Shown one piece after another: positions 32,125 to 40,381 of a stretch of DNA of 40,381 nucleotides. A program made the translations under genes and the position numbers. The notes beneath the pieces were generated by a model that worked only from the letters and a program-made list of their open reading frames with translations, had not been told where the DNA came from and did no database searches. Every line of letters starts with the position of its first letter. The first letter of the stretch is position 1. Where the stretch lies: contig JASGCL010000013.1 of assembly GCA_030054115.1 (NCBI GenBank), positions 1 to 40,381 of the forward strand, in the 5' to 3' direction. Origin of the DNA: Hydrotalea sp. (GTDB lineage Bacteria > Pseudomonadota > Alphaproteobacteria > JASGCL01).

Positions 32125-33393
32125 ATGAACCAACCATCAACCGCCCCAAATGCCCCCGACGCGACCATCGCCGCCATTTTGGCGCGGTTAGAAATCGACC
32201 TGGCACCGCGCAGTCGCGTGCTGGTTGCCATGTCGGGCGGGGTCGATAGCTCGGTCGTGGCCGCGGTGTTAAAACACCTCGGCCATGATGTCATGGGTGT
32301 CACCCTGCAACTTTATGACCATGGGGCGGCGGTGAAAAAAAAGGGTGCCTGTTGCGCCGGCGCGGATATCGACGATGCAAAAATGGTGGCACAGCAAATC
32401 GACATTCCCCATTATGTGCTGAATTACGAGGACCGATTTTCGGAAAAGGTCATCGACGATTTTGTCGAAAGTTACCTGCGCGGCGAAACCCCCCTGCCCT
32501 GCGTGCGGTGCAACCAAACGGTAAAATTTAATGACCTTTATGCCATGGCAAAAAAATTGGGGGTGGCGGCACTGGCCACCGGCCATTATGTGCGGCGCGT
32601 TGCAACCAAACATGGCCCGCAATTATTGGTCGGCGGGCAAGACACCACCAGCATGCAAAAAGACCAATCTTATTTTTTATTCACCACCAGCCGCGACCAG
32701 CTGGATTTTTTACGCTTTCCGCTTGGCAATTTGTCGAAAGATGAAACCCGTGCCCTGGCGCGATATTTCAAGCTTGATGTGGCGCAAAAACCCGATTCGC
32801 AAGATATTTGTTTTGTGCCGGGCGGCGATTACCGCGCGGTGATAAAGGAAAAAAAACCAGACGCCATGCAAACCGGCGATATCGTGTTGCAAAATGGCAC
32901 GGTGGTCGGCCAACACCAGGGCGTGGTCGATTACACCGTCGGCCAACGCCGTGGTTTAAAAATTGGCGGCCGCAAAAAAAAACCGGGCGATAATCAATTG
33001 GCCGGCGACCATGACGCGTTGTTTGTGCTGGCGGTTGACCCGAGCAAAAATCGTGTCGTCGTCGGCGACAAACAACAATTGCTGGTCGATAAAGTTACCT
33101 TGCAAGAATGCTATTGGTTGACCGACGTCGCCACCGCCGCGTCGCGCGAGGTATCGGTCAAATATCGCTCGACCATGGCACCGGTCAAGGCGCGGTTAAT
33201 ACACCACCAAGGAAAGATTGCGGTCGAATTTGCAACCCCAGCGATTGGCGTCGCGGCTGGCCAAGCATTGGTGCTGTATGATATGGTGGATGAACCAACC
33301 CAACATGACACGGCGCGCGGCGCATCGACTTGGCGACTTTTGGGTGGTGGTTTCATCACCCGCGATCACTTACAACCATTTTTATCGTCGTAA
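32125..33393 (+). CDS. mnmA: tRNA-specific 2-thiouridylase MnmA
   Basis: A 422-residue enzyme that thiolates U34 of tRNA-Lys, -Glu and -Gln. The PP-loop SGGVDS is at 37-42, the catalytic Cys126 in PCVRCN, and the persulfide Cys229 in SQDICFVPGGDY. GHYVRR, DQSYFLF and the C-terminal barrel with VGQRRGLKIGG and KYR also fit. A polar insertion (KKKPGDNQLAGDHD) follows GLKIGG. The ATG at 32125 is chosen because the family begins shortly before the PP-loop; an upstream in-frame start would overlap the promoter. It is a functional partner of MnmE, also in this window. Confidence 0.96.
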   Translation: MNQPSTAPNAPDATIAAILARLEIDLAPRSRVLVAMSGGVDSSVVAAVLKHLGHDVMGVTLQLYDHGAAVKKKGACCAGADIDDAKMVAQQIDIPHYVLNYEDRFSEKVIDDFVESYLRGETPLPCVRCNQTVKFNDLYAMAKKLGVAALATGHYVRRVATKHGPQLLVGGQDTTSMQKDQSYFLFTTSRDQLDFLRFPLGNLSKDETRALARYFKLDVAQKPDSQDICFVPGGDYRAVIKEKKPDAMQTGDIVLQNGTVVGQHQGVVDYTVGQRRGLKIGGRKKKPGDNQLAGDHDALFVLAVDPSKNRVVVGDKQQLLVDKVTLQECYWLTDVATAASREVSVKYRSTMAPVKARLIHHQGKIAVEFATPAIGVAAGQALVLYDMVDEPTQHDTARGASTWRLLGGGFITRDHLQPFLSS

Positions 33394-33399
33394 AATGCC

Positions 33400-33427
33400 T
33401 TTACATTTATAACAATCGGTGTATAAT
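33400..33427 (+). promoter_or_regulatory. Promoter of the fabA-fabB-fabI operon
   Basis: TTTACA and a perfect TATAAT are 16 bases apart, placing the start near 33434, directly at the first G run of the leader. It begins immediately after mnmA. Confidence 0.6.
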
Positions 33428-33433
33428 CGCGCT

Positions 33434-33515
33434 GGGGGATATCTGAGGGGAGTAAAGGAGATGCACAAGGGGTTGCACGGGATGACGCAAGGGGATGTAC
33501 AAGGGATTATAGGGG
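33434..33515 (+). promoter_or_regulatory. G-run array in the fab operon leader
   Basis: Seven runs of three to five G, plus one GG, occur in 82 bases, mostly separated by 6-9 bases, with partly repeated units around AAGGGG and GGGAT. It could form G-quadruplexes in DNA or RNA or be a set of protein sites. No ORF is evident here, and no regulator gene (Irr, FabR) is adjacent. Confidence 0.5.
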
Positions 33516-33553
33516 ACTATAATTATTTCTAAAAACAAATCTATTTGACAGAA

Positions 33554-34297
33554 ATGGCCAAAAACGACTTTACCGCTGGCAAAACGACCGAAATATTAAA
33601 AGCCATGCCACGCAGCGCACTTGATGCCGCAAAAACCAGTGGCGGGGCAATGGTCGAATCCGCTGGCCATATTGCGGGCAAAATGGCCGAACGGGTAAAA
33701 ACGGTGGCCGGCCATGCGATACAACCGCTCCGTGGTGCGACAGAAAAAGCATTGAACCGTTCTGCGCCACGTGTTTTAAACCCGCATTACGCCCACCGCA
33801 AAGATAATTACGATTATAATGACTTGATTAGCTGTGGCAACGGAAAATTATTTGGTGCCGGCAACCCACAATTGCCCCTGCCCAACATGTTGATGTTCGA
33901 CCGCATCACCCATGTTGATGAAAACGGTGGCGTGGGCAAGGGCGAAATCATCGCCGAATTGGATATCAAAAAAAATCTATGGTTTTTCGATTGCCATTTT
34001 AAGGGCGACCCGGTGATGCCTGGTTGCCTGGGGCTTGATGCTTTATGGCAACTGCTTGGTTTTTATTTGGGGTGGATGGGCGGCATCGGCAAGGGCCGCG
34101 CCCTTGGCCTTAGCGAATTAAAATTCACAGGGGAAGTTTTGCCAACCGCCAAATTGGTGCGCTATCGCATTGCCATCAAACGTTTGGTGCTGAATCGCCT
34201 TATCATGGGGGTGGCCGACGGCGAATTATCGGTCGATGGCAAGGTGGTTTATGAAGCAAAAGATTTAAAAGTCGGGCTTTTCACCGCCAAGGCGTAA
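33554..34297 (+). CDS. fabA: 3-hydroxyacyl-ACP dehydratase/isomerase FabA with N-terminal extension
   Basis: A 247-residue FabA, which dehydrates beta-hydroxyacyl-ACP and isomerises trans-2- to cis-3-decenoyl-ACP, the branch point to unsaturated fatty acids. The core from about residue 84 matches E. coli FabA closely: [30 protein letters not shown] (catalytic His148 and Asp162) and [20 protein letters not shown]. The first 78 residues have no counterpart in FabA: they are rich in Ala, Lys, Thr and Ser and look like amphipathic helix. No in-frame ATG exists close to the normal start; a TTG at residue 67 is the nearest alternative. No good ribosome binding site is seen. First in the fab operon. 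Confidence 0.93.
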   Translation: MAKNDFTAGKTTEILKAMPRSALDAAKTSGGAMVESAGHIAGKMAERVKTVAGHAIQPLRGATEKALNRSAPRVLNPHYAHRKDNYDYNDLISCGNGKLFGAGNPQLPLPNMLMFDRITHVDENGGVGKGEIIAELDIKKNLWFFDCHFKGDPVMPGCLGLDALWQLLGFYLGWMGGIGKGRALGLSELKFTGEVLPTAKLVRYRIAIKRLVLNRLIMGVADGELSVDGKVVYEAKDLKVGLFTAKA

Positions 34298-34318
34298 TAT
34301 CGCTAACAAAATAAATAA

Positions 34319-35557
34319 ATGACTTCTTCGCCTACCCTCCATCGCGTTGCCGTTACTGGTATCGGCATCGTAAGCTCCATCGGCAATAATGTCGCCGAGG
34401 TTTTGGCGTCGCTAAAAACCGGCAAGTCGGGCATTACCTTTAACCCGACATTTCCCGAATTGGGCATGCGCAGTCAAGTATCCGGCCAACCGACGCTAAA
34501 CCCGCGCGATGTTATCGACAAACGCGATTTTCGATTCATGGGCGACGGCGCGGGGTGGAATTATATCGCAATGCAGGAGGCTATCAAGGACGCCGGCCTG
34601 AGCGAAAAAGAAATCAGTAACGACCGCACCGGTTTGGTCACCGCATCGGGCGGCCCATCGACCAGCAATATGTTGGAGGGGTGGGATACCGCGCGGAGCA
34701 AGGGGGCGCGCCGCGTCAGCCCGTTTATTGTGCCGCGTGCCATGTCGTCGACCAATTCGGCCACCCTGGCCACGCCGTTTAAAATTCGCGGCGTTAATTA
34801 TTCCATCACCTCGGCCTGTTCGACATCGGCCCATTGCGTTGGCCACGGGGCCGAGCTTATCCAATGGGGCAAGCAAGATATTGTGTTTGCCGGCGGTGGC
34901 GAAGAAATGCACTGGACCATGGCGGTGATGTTCGACGCCATGGCGGCCCTGTCGGCCGGCAACAATGATAACCCGGCCAAGGCGTCTCGCGCCTATGACA
35001 AAAACCGCGATGGTTTTGTTATCGCCGCCGGTGGTGGCATGTTGGTGTTGGAAAATTACGAACGCGCCCGGGCGCGTGGCGCAAAAATTTACGCCGAATT
35101 AACCGGTTACGGCGCGAATTCTGACGGTTATGACATGGTGCAACCATCGGGCGAGGGCGCGGTGCGTTGCATGCAGATGGCGACCAGCACGGTCAAAGGA
35201 AAAATTGATTACGTAAACACCCACGGCACATCGACGCCGGTCGGCGACGCGAAGGAGGGGGAAGCCCTGACCAAATTTTTTGGCGGCGCGGCGCAGGTGC
35301 CGGCATTTTCGTCGACCAAGTCGATGACCGGCCATAGTTTGGGCGCAACCGGCGTGCAGGAGGCTATCTATAGTATTTTGATGATGGAACATAATTTCAT
35401 CGCGCCGTCTATCAATGTGGATGAGCTAGACCCGGTGTTCGCCGGCTTAAATATCATCACCAAGCCAGCCATGAACGTCAATTTAAAAAACGTGATGTCG
35501 AATAGTTTTGGTTTTGGTGGCACCAATGCCTGTTTGGTTTTTAGCAAACCCGAATAA
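34319..35557 (+). CDS. fabB: 3-oxoacyl-ACP synthase I
   Basis: A 412-residue KAS I that elongates unsaturated acyl-ACPs made by FabA. Catalytic triad: Cys167 in [10 protein letters not shown], His302 in [11 protein letters not shown] and His339 in [14 protein letters not shown]; the C-terminal [11 protein letters not shown] is also present. FabB rather than FabF is indicated by the operon with fabA. It begins 22 bases after fabA, so co-transcription is expected. Confidence 0.96.
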   Translation: MTSSPTLHRVAVTGIGIVSSIGNNVAEVLASLKTGKSGITFNPTFPELGMRSQVSGQPTLNPRDVIDKRDFRFMGDGAGWNYIAMQEAIKDAGLSEKEISNDRTGLVTASGGPSTSNMLEGWDTARSKGARRVSPFIVPRAMSSTNSATLATPFKIRGVNYSITSACSTSAHCVGHGAELIQWGKQDIVFAGGGEEMHWTMAVMFDAMAALSAGNNDNPAKASRAYDKNRDGFVIAAGGGMLVLENYERARARGAKIYAELTGYGANSDGYDMVQPSGEGAVRCMQMATSTVKGKIDYVNTHGTSTPVGDAKEGEALTKFFGGAAQVPAFSSTKSMTGHSLGATGVQEAIYSILMMEHNFIAPSINVDELDPVFAGLNIITKPAMNVNLKNVMSNSFGFGGTNACLVFSKPE

Positions 35558-35572
35558 TAAAAAATAAAAATC

Positions 35573-36367
35573 ATGACCATTGCCTTACCAACCATCATGA
35601 ACGGAAAAAAGGGACTCATCATGGGGGTGGCCAACGACCGGTCGATAGCATGGGGCATTGCCCGCACGTTGCATGCCGCTGGCGCGTCATTATTTTTTAC
35701 CTATCAAAACGATGTTTACGGGTCGCGCGTCGCGCCGTTGGTGAAGGAATTAACCGGCACCGATAACATTGTCCCGTGCGCGGTGGAGCGCGAAAGCGAC
35801 GTGGCGTCAGCGATAAAAACCGCCCACGACAAATTGGGCGGCTTAGATTTTGTTGTGCATAGCCTGGCCTTTTCTGACAAGGCCGAACTTGATGGCCGAT
35901 TTGTCAACACCAGCCGCGACAATTTTTTAAAATCGATGGAGATTTCTTGTTATTCATTTATTTTAACCGCCCGTTTGGCCGCGCCATTGATGACCAACGG
36001 CGGTTCGATATTAACCTTGAGTTACGAAGGGGCCAGCCGCGTTATGAAAAATTACAATGTGATGGGCGTGTGCAAGGCGGCGTTGGAATCGTCGGTGCGT
36101 TATTTGGCGGATGATTTGGGCGCGGCAAACATTCGCGTCAATGCCCTGTCGGCCGGGCCGATGAAAACCCTGGCCGGGTCGGCCGTGGCGTCGGGCCGCG
36201 CAACATTTAATTGGCAGGGCGACAACAACCCCCTGCGCCGCAACATGAATTTAGACGACATTGGCGGGTCGGCTTTGTATTTGTTATCCGACCTGTCGCG
36301 CAGTGTTACGGGCGAGGTTCATTTCGTCGACGGCGGTTACAACATCGTCGGCATGATGGCTATGTAG
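35573..36367 (+). CDS. fabI: Enoyl-ACP reductase (NADH)
   Basis: A 264-residue short-chain-dehydrogenase-type enoyl-ACP reductase completing each elongation round. The cofactor site reads MGVANDRSIAWGIA (17-30); the catalytic Tyr161 and Lys168 form the FabI Y-x6-K motif in NYNVMGVCKAALE; Tyr151 matches the first conserved Tyr. The C-terminus has GEVHFVDGGYNI. It starts 16 bases after fabB. The fabA-fabB-fabI order is common in alphaproteobacteria. FabI is the target of triclosan-type inhibitors. Confidence 0.96.
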   Translation: MTIALPTIMNGKKGLIMGVANDRSIAWGIARTLHAAGASLFFTYQNDVYGSRVAPLVKELTGTDNIVPCAVERESDVASAIKTAHDKLGGLDFVVHSLAFSDKAELDGRFVNTSRDNFLKSMEISCYSFILTARLAAPLMTNGGSILTLSYEGASRVMKNYNVMGVCKAALESSVRYLADDLGAANIRVNALSAGPMKTLAGSAVASGRATFNWQGDNNPLRRNMNLDDIGGSALYLLSDLSRSVTGEVHFVDGGYNIVGMMAM

Positions 36368-36459
36368 TTTGCACAATTTATTTGCGCTACCATTTTATTG
36401 CTTGAGCGCAAGTTGATGACCGACATTATTTTATATTTTTTACTTGACCGCTCGCATCA

Positions 36460-38460
36460 CTACAAACCGCAACCGCGTTGCATGGGGATGTTGTAGAAAT
36501 ATTGGTCGAAGGCCTTGACCATGCAATGGGTAAGGTTGTTGCGAAATTCCGGGCTGATAATTTGCCGTTCCTGTTGTTCGCTGGATAGGAAGCCAACCTC
36601 CAACAACACCGACGGCATGGTGACGGATTTCATCACGGTGAAGGCGGCAAAGCGATGCGGTTTGGAGCGTAAAAATGGCACGGTCGGTGGAAATTTTTGC
36701 GCCACCAATTTGGCAAACATGTTGGAATGGGCTTCCTTTTGCTTTTGCCCCAGCCCCAGCAATATCACCCGCGCGTCGAACGGCAAACCCCGTTCAAACA
36801 TCGACGCGTATTTGTCAGAATTATTTTCCCGCTCTGCAATCTTGGCGGTTTCGCGGTCGGAGGCAACATTGGACAAGGTGTAAATACTCGCCCCCAAAAC
36901 ATTTGGGTCGGGGAAAGAATCGGCATGGATGGAAAGAAAAAAATCGGCCTTGGCCCGTTCGGCCATGCGGTAACGTTCGCGCAACGGAATAAAATAATCA
37001 CCGGAGCGGGTTAACAACACGCGGTAACGCCCCGATTGTTGCAACGCCGCGGCCAATTGTTTTGCCACCGCGACATTAACCAATTTTTCTACCGTGCCGT
37101 GGCGGCCGATGGTGCCGGTGTCGACGCCGCCGTGGCCGGCGTCTATCGCTATCAATGGTTTGTCTTTTGGTATATCGCTTTCGGCCTCGGCCGGCGCGCG
37201 GGGTTGCGCTTTGGTTTGCGCTTGGGGTTGTTTCTTGTTGCTGGCATTGTTGCTCTGCCCCGTATCGGATTTTTTTATTAAATCATCCAGCTGACTTCGC
37301 GTGGCCGGCGGGTTGTTTTCCCGTTCGGCCTGGTTAATAATATTGCCGATGGCGTCGACCGGCTTGCTGGCGATTTGGTTACCGCGACCATTATTTGTGT
37401 TCACCGCTGGGTTGCTGGACAATGTATCATTAAGCGGGCGATTAAATGCGCGATCGTTCGTTGCGGCCTGGCTAGCGGTTTGCCAATTGGGCGATTCGCG
37501 GTTAAATGCCGCCATGGTTTTGCTGTTCACCAAATTGCTGGCAATGGTAAAATTATTTTTGCCATCGTCGCGATGGGCAACATTCACCACCCGCGCATTT
37601 TTTGCCAAATCAAACACAATGCGCGTTTGTTGGCCAACGCCATTGTTGGTGATGGTCAGGCGATAATTTTTTAGCCAGGTTTTGGTTGTCGCGTTATCGG
37701 CCATGGTTACATCATTGGTGGTAATTTTTCCCACCATGTCCATCACCACCCGTGGCGGGTTGGCCATGGTAAAAACCCGATAGGGCGTCGAGCGGTCGAA
37801 ATAGGCCACCACCTGCGCGCCCTGCCCCGTGCTTTTGACCTCGATTTTTTTTAAATTTATATTTTTGCTGGCGGTTGTATCACGCGGTGGGGCGATTGGC
37901 TTGGTTGATGTTTTATTATTTTGCGCCGGCTTCGCGGTGGTTGATGTATTTGCCGGCTTCGCGGTGTTTGTCGCCGCGCCGCCGGCTGGCTTGGTCGGCG
38001 TGGTTGGCGCATTGCCCGTTGCCGGCTTATTGTTGCTTGGCGTTACGGGCGATGAATTTTTGGACGGGGTTTTTTCTTGCGGTTTTGCTTTATCGGCTGT
38101 TGCCTTGTCGCTGGGTTTGTCTGCCGGTTTATCAGCTTGCTTGGTCGGTTTTTTATCCGCCGCCTTATCGGCCGGTTTGGCCTGGGGCGTGGTCGGCTTC
38201 TTAGGATTTTTTTCATCCTTCTTCTTTTCATCTTGGGTTTTTTTGTCTTTGCTGTCCTTATCCGCCGCGTTATCAGCTGGGGGGGCTAGCTTCTTTATCG
38301 CCGTCGGTGGCGAAATAATCGGCACGCCATTTTTATCTTTGGTCTGTTGCGCCAATGCCAATTCCGGGCAACCCGCCACAAGCAATAGCAAGGTTGCCGC
38401 AACACACCCCCATAAAAATTTGGGTAACCATTTTTTTAGCAATGACAAAAAATTCGTCAT
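36460..38460 (-). CDS. amiC: N-acetylmuramoyl-L-alanine amidase with AMIN domain
   Basis: A 666-residue cell-division-type amidase that cuts the amide bond between MurNAc and L-Ala in septal peptidoglycan. The N-terminus has a membrane segment ending in LVAGC (27-31), a good lipobox, though cleavage after ALA at 35-37 is also conceivable. Residues about 40-200 are a Lys/Pro/Ala/Thr repeat linker. An AMIN domain (about 205-305; VVAYFDRSTPYRVF, PRVVMDMVG) precedes a second linker and the amidase_3 domain from about 435: IAIDAGHGGVDTG, the Glu in VEKLVNVAVAK, SIHADSFPD and LLEVGFLSSEQQE supply the zinc ligands and catalytic Glu. The linker is much longer than in E. coli AmiC (417 residues). Confidence 0.93.
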   Translation of the reverse strand: MTNFLSLLKKWLPKFLWGCVAATLLLLVAGCPELALAQQTKDKNGVPIISPPTAIKKLAPPADNAADKDSKDKKTQDEKKKDEKNPKKPTTPQAKPADKAADKKPTKQADKPADKPSDKATADKAKPQEKTPSKNSSPVTPSNNKPATGNAPTTPTKPAGGAATNTAKPANTSTTAKPAQNNKTSTKPIAPPRDTTASKNINLKKIEVKSTGQGAQVVAYFDRSTPYRVFTMANPPRVVMDMVGKITTNDVTMADNATTKTWLKNYRLTITNNGVGQQTRIVFDLAKNARVVNVAHRDDGKNNFTIASNLVNSKTMAAFNRESPNWQTASQAATNDRAFNRPLNDTLSSNPAVNTNNGRGNQIASKPVDAIGNIINQAERENNPPATRSQLDDLIKKSDTGQSNNASNKKQPQAQTKAQPRAPAEAESDIPKDKPLIAIDAGHGGVDTGTIGRHGTVEKLVNVAVAKQLAAALQQSGRYRVLLTRSGDYFIPLRERYRMAERAKADFFLSIHADSFPDPNVLGASIYTLSNVASDRETAKIAERENNSDKYASMFERGLPFDARVILLGLGQKQKEAHSNMFAKLVAQKFPPTVPFLRSKPHRFAAFTVMKSVTMPSVLLEVGFLSSEQQERQIISPEFRNNLTHCMVKAFDQYFYNIPMQRGCGL

Positions 38461-38511
38461 GGTTTGTCATAAAAAGAATCGCCCCGCCTGTAAAGTTGTA
38501 AAAACCGGCAT

Positions 38512-38543
38512 AAAAAAAGGGAGCGGGGGAAAACCCCGCCCCC
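38512..38543 (-). terminator. Terminator of katA
   Basis: On the minus strand GGGGGCGGGG-TTTT-CCCCCGCTCCC forms a strong hairpin with one mismatch, followed by seven T. It lies about 26 bases after the katA stop. Five T after the hairpin on the plus strand make it weakly bidirectional. Confidence 0.9.
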
Positions 38544-38569
38544 TTTTTCCATAACTTGCAAACAAAAAA

Positions 38570-40018
38570 TTATTTTTGTTTGGCCAATGCGGCGCGAACC
38601 CCCTTGCCATATTCGGGGTCGGCCTTGTCAAAATGCTGACATTGTTTGTCGATAATGGCTTGCGGCACGCCCTGCATGGCGGCGGCAATATTATCGAACA
38701 ATCGTTGTTTTTGACCGGCGTCAAACAAACGGAACAAATTGCCCGGTTGGGTGTAATCGTCGTTACCATCACGATGATTGTAATGGTCGGCGTCGCCGCT
38801 GATTTTCAACGGTGGTTCTTTGTAACGCGGGTCTTCCTTCGGCGCGTCGCTATACATGTTGGGTTCGTAATAGGCATCAACATTACCACTGCTGTTTTCA
38901 AAATGCCGCATCGTGCCATCCTTATGATACGTATGCACCGGCGATTTCGGCCGGTTCACCGGCAACGATTCGTAATGCGTGCCCAAACGATAACGGTGCG
39001 CATCGGCGTAGGAAAATATCCGCGCCTGCAACATTTTATCGGGTGAGAACGAAACGCCCGGCACGATGTTCGATGGCGAAAAAGCCGCATTTTCAATTTC
39101 CGAAAAATAATTATCCGGGTTGCGGTTTAATTCCATGATGCCAACCTCGTGCAATGGGTAATCCTTATGCGGCCAAACCTTGGTCAGGTCGAATGGATTG
39201 TAATTGGTTTTGTCGGCATCGGCCTCGGGCATTATCTGCACGCAAAAACGCCATTTCGGGTATTCGCCCTTTTCAATCGAACCATAGAGGTCCTCTTGAG
39301 TCGACTCGCGGGTTTTGCCAACCACCTTTTCGGCCTCGGCATTTGTCCAATGTTTATGGCCTTGCAAGGTTTTGAAATGGAATTTCACCCAAAAACGTTC
39401 TTGCTTGGCGTTGATGAAGCTGAAAGTGTGCGAGCCATAACCATTGACATGGCGCACGTCGGTTGGCAAACCGCGGTCGCTCATCAATATGGTTACCTGG
39501 TGCAATGATTCGGGGCTTTGCGACCAGAAATCCCACATTGCGGTGCCACTACGCAGGTTACTGCGCGGGTGGCGTTTTTGCGTGTGGATGAAATCCGGAA
39601 ATTTCAACGGGTCGCGAATAAAAAATACCGGCGTGTTGTTGCCGACAATATCCCAATTGCCCTCGTCGGTATATAGCTTAACCGCGAAGCCACGCACGTC
39701 GCGTTCGGCATCGGCCGCGCCTTGCTCGCCGGCGACGGTTGAAAACCGCACCAACAGGTCGGTTTTTTTACCAACCTTTTCAAACAATTTGGCGGAGGTA
39801 TATTGGGTAATATCCTGCGTCACGGTCAGGGTGCCATAGGCGCCCCACCCCTTGGCGTGGACAACCCGTTCGGGAATACGCTCGCGGTTTTGGTGGGCTA
39901 GTTTTTCGATGAGGTGCACGTCCTGCAACAGCACCGGGCCACGTTTGCCAGCGGTCAGCGAATTTTGATTATCCGCCACCGGCCGGCCGGCCGTGGTTGT
40001 AAGGGTTCTTTTGGCCAT
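38570..40018 (-). CDS. katA: Haem catalase (small-subunit, clade 3 type)
   Basis: A 482-residue monofunctional catalase that disproportionates hydrogen peroxide. The active-site His54 lies in RVVHAKG, the distal Asn127 in [10 protein letters not shown], and the haem-ligand Tyr (about 337) in [31 protein letters not shown] and [12 protein letters not shown] are typical too. The length matches small-subunit NADPH-binding catalases of clade 3. AAAGGAAA lies before the ATG. An adjacent regulator gene (OxyR, PerR) is not present; the upstream 360 bases hold several palindromes. Confidence 0.96.
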   Translation of the reverse strand: MAKRTLTTTAGRPVADNQNSLTAGKRGPVLLQDVHLIEKLAHQNRERIPERVVHAKGWGAYGTLTVTQDITQYTSAKLFEKVGKKTDLLVRFSTVAGEQGAADAERDVRGFAVKLYTDEGNWDIVGNNTPVFFIRDPLKFPDFIHTQKRHPRSNLRSGTAMWDFWSQSPESLHQVTILMSDRGLPTDVRHVNGYGSHTFSFINAKQERFWVKFHFKTLQGHKHWTNAEAEKVVGKTRESTQEDLYGSIEKGEYPKWRFCVQIMPEADADKTNYNPFDLTKVWPHKDYPLHEVGIMELNRNPDNYFSEIENAAFSPSNIVPGVSFSPDKMLQARIFSYADAHRYRLGTHYESLPVNRPKSPVHTYHKDGTMRHFENSSGNVDAYYEPNMYSDAPKEDPRYKEPPLKISGDADHYNHRDGNDDYTQPGNLFRLFDAGQKQRLFDNIAAAMQGVPQAIIDKQCQHFDKADPEYGKGVRAALAKQK

Positions 40019-40381
40019 GGTTTTTTCCTTTCAGGTGTAATTAGGTTAAATAACGAAATCCTTGTAGCGCAAAATTCCTCGCCTTTCCATCACTTTTTTA
40101 CAATTTAAATGATGAAAATGGCTGGGGCGGAGAGAGAGAGTCCGAACGGCGGTACGGGTTAGAAAAATTTTCGAGAATAATGGACGGTGGGGTGTTAAAA
40201 AACGGCGGAGTAAAGAAAGGACGATTGCGACCCGTCGGCGTGTATACACGCCAACGGGATAGACAAAATACGAGGCTTGCCGAGATATTTTGTAGGGGGG
40301 TTAGTCACCATTTCAGATTCGCACAGGGGGTCTAACCTACCTGAGAAATATATTCGCTCGCAATGCTCGCTCATTATTTCT
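40019..40381. other. Palindrome-rich, gene-poor region upstream of katA
   Basis: No gene is convincing here. Four inverted repeats follow one another: CCCGTCGGCGTGTA with its near-perfect mirror (40231-40258, one mismatch), ACAAAATA/TATTTTGT (about 40263-40293), AGGGGGGTTAG/CTAACCTACCT (about 40295-40343), and AGAAATA/TATTTCT (about 40345-40381, running to the window edge). Nearer katA there is a short GA repeat. All three minus-strand frames have long open stretches, so ORFs here mean little. It could be part of an RNA gene or an intergenic repeat element. Confidence 0.45.

Noticed and set aside
40046-40249. Minus-strand ORFs upstream of katA
   Set aside because: All three frames are open for a stretch and overlap palindromes; no ribosome binding site or recognised family.

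Overview
This is a 40.4-kb piece of chromosome from an alphaproteobacterium. The evidence is an RNase E with a large low-complexity insertion inside its S1 domain, a fabA-fabB-fabI operon, a ctpA-rppH-xth run, kdsD-lptC-lptA, a HigBA pair and a GtrB-type glycosyltransferase. The coding genes have mixed base composition with many poly-A/T runs and frequent TTG/GTT codons. Gene content looks free-living and Rhodospirillales-like rather than Rickettsiales-like, but I cannot name a genus. No prophage, insertion sequence, CRISPR array or rRNA operon is visible.

Layout. 1-2636: the last codons of an outer-membrane barrel gene, an orphan PemK/MazF-like toxin, an SRPBCC/AHSA1 protein plus corrinoid-binding protein operon, then a divergent promoter region and a long rne leader. 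2637-7078: rne and a membrane O-acyltransferase carrying a run of 14 G inside its coding region. 7075-10709 (minus): ctpA, rppH, xth and an NlpC/P60 hydrolase. 10710-11361: an independent plus-strand RNA gene with promoter, stem-loops, a 16-codon ORF and a strong terminator. 11362-16598 (minus): kdsD-lptC-lptA-glmM-dapB, a lipopolysaccharide/peptidoglycan precursor operon. 16742-20917: dgt, tRNA-Thr, higBA, mnmE and a DUF1905 protein. 20922-23380 (minus): dnaN and a DNA methyltransferase fused to an HNH nuclease. 23657-28090: rplY, a small membrane methyltransferase, tRNA-Arg, a mosaic palindromic repeat tract, and a DUF6056 membrane protein with a GtrB-like glycosyltransferase. 28122-31954 (minus): a phosphoethanolamine-transferase-like sulfatase, proC and a YbjN protein. 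32125-36367: mnmA and the fab operon. 36460-40018 (minus): an AMIN/amidase_3 cell-wall amidase and katA. The last 360 bases carry several strong inverted repeats and no recognised gene.

How it fits together. Much of the window builds or edits the envelope: LPS export and Kdo precursor supply, amino-sugar and lysine/DAP supply, unsaturated fatty acids, cell-wall hydrolases, and three possible surface modifiers (O-acyltransferase, GtrB/DUF6056 pair, phosphoethanolamine transferase). The most interesting signals are the poly-G tract, which would put the acyltransferase under phase variation; the unassigned structured RNA at 10971-11327; the repeat tract beside tRNA-Arg; the methyltransferase-HNH fusion; the N-terminal extension on FabA with a G-run array in its leader; and the 21-bp-period direct repeat over the dnaN promoter.

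All assignments rest on reading motifs and family resemblance by eye. No database search or folding program was run, and promoter calls are consensus matches only.
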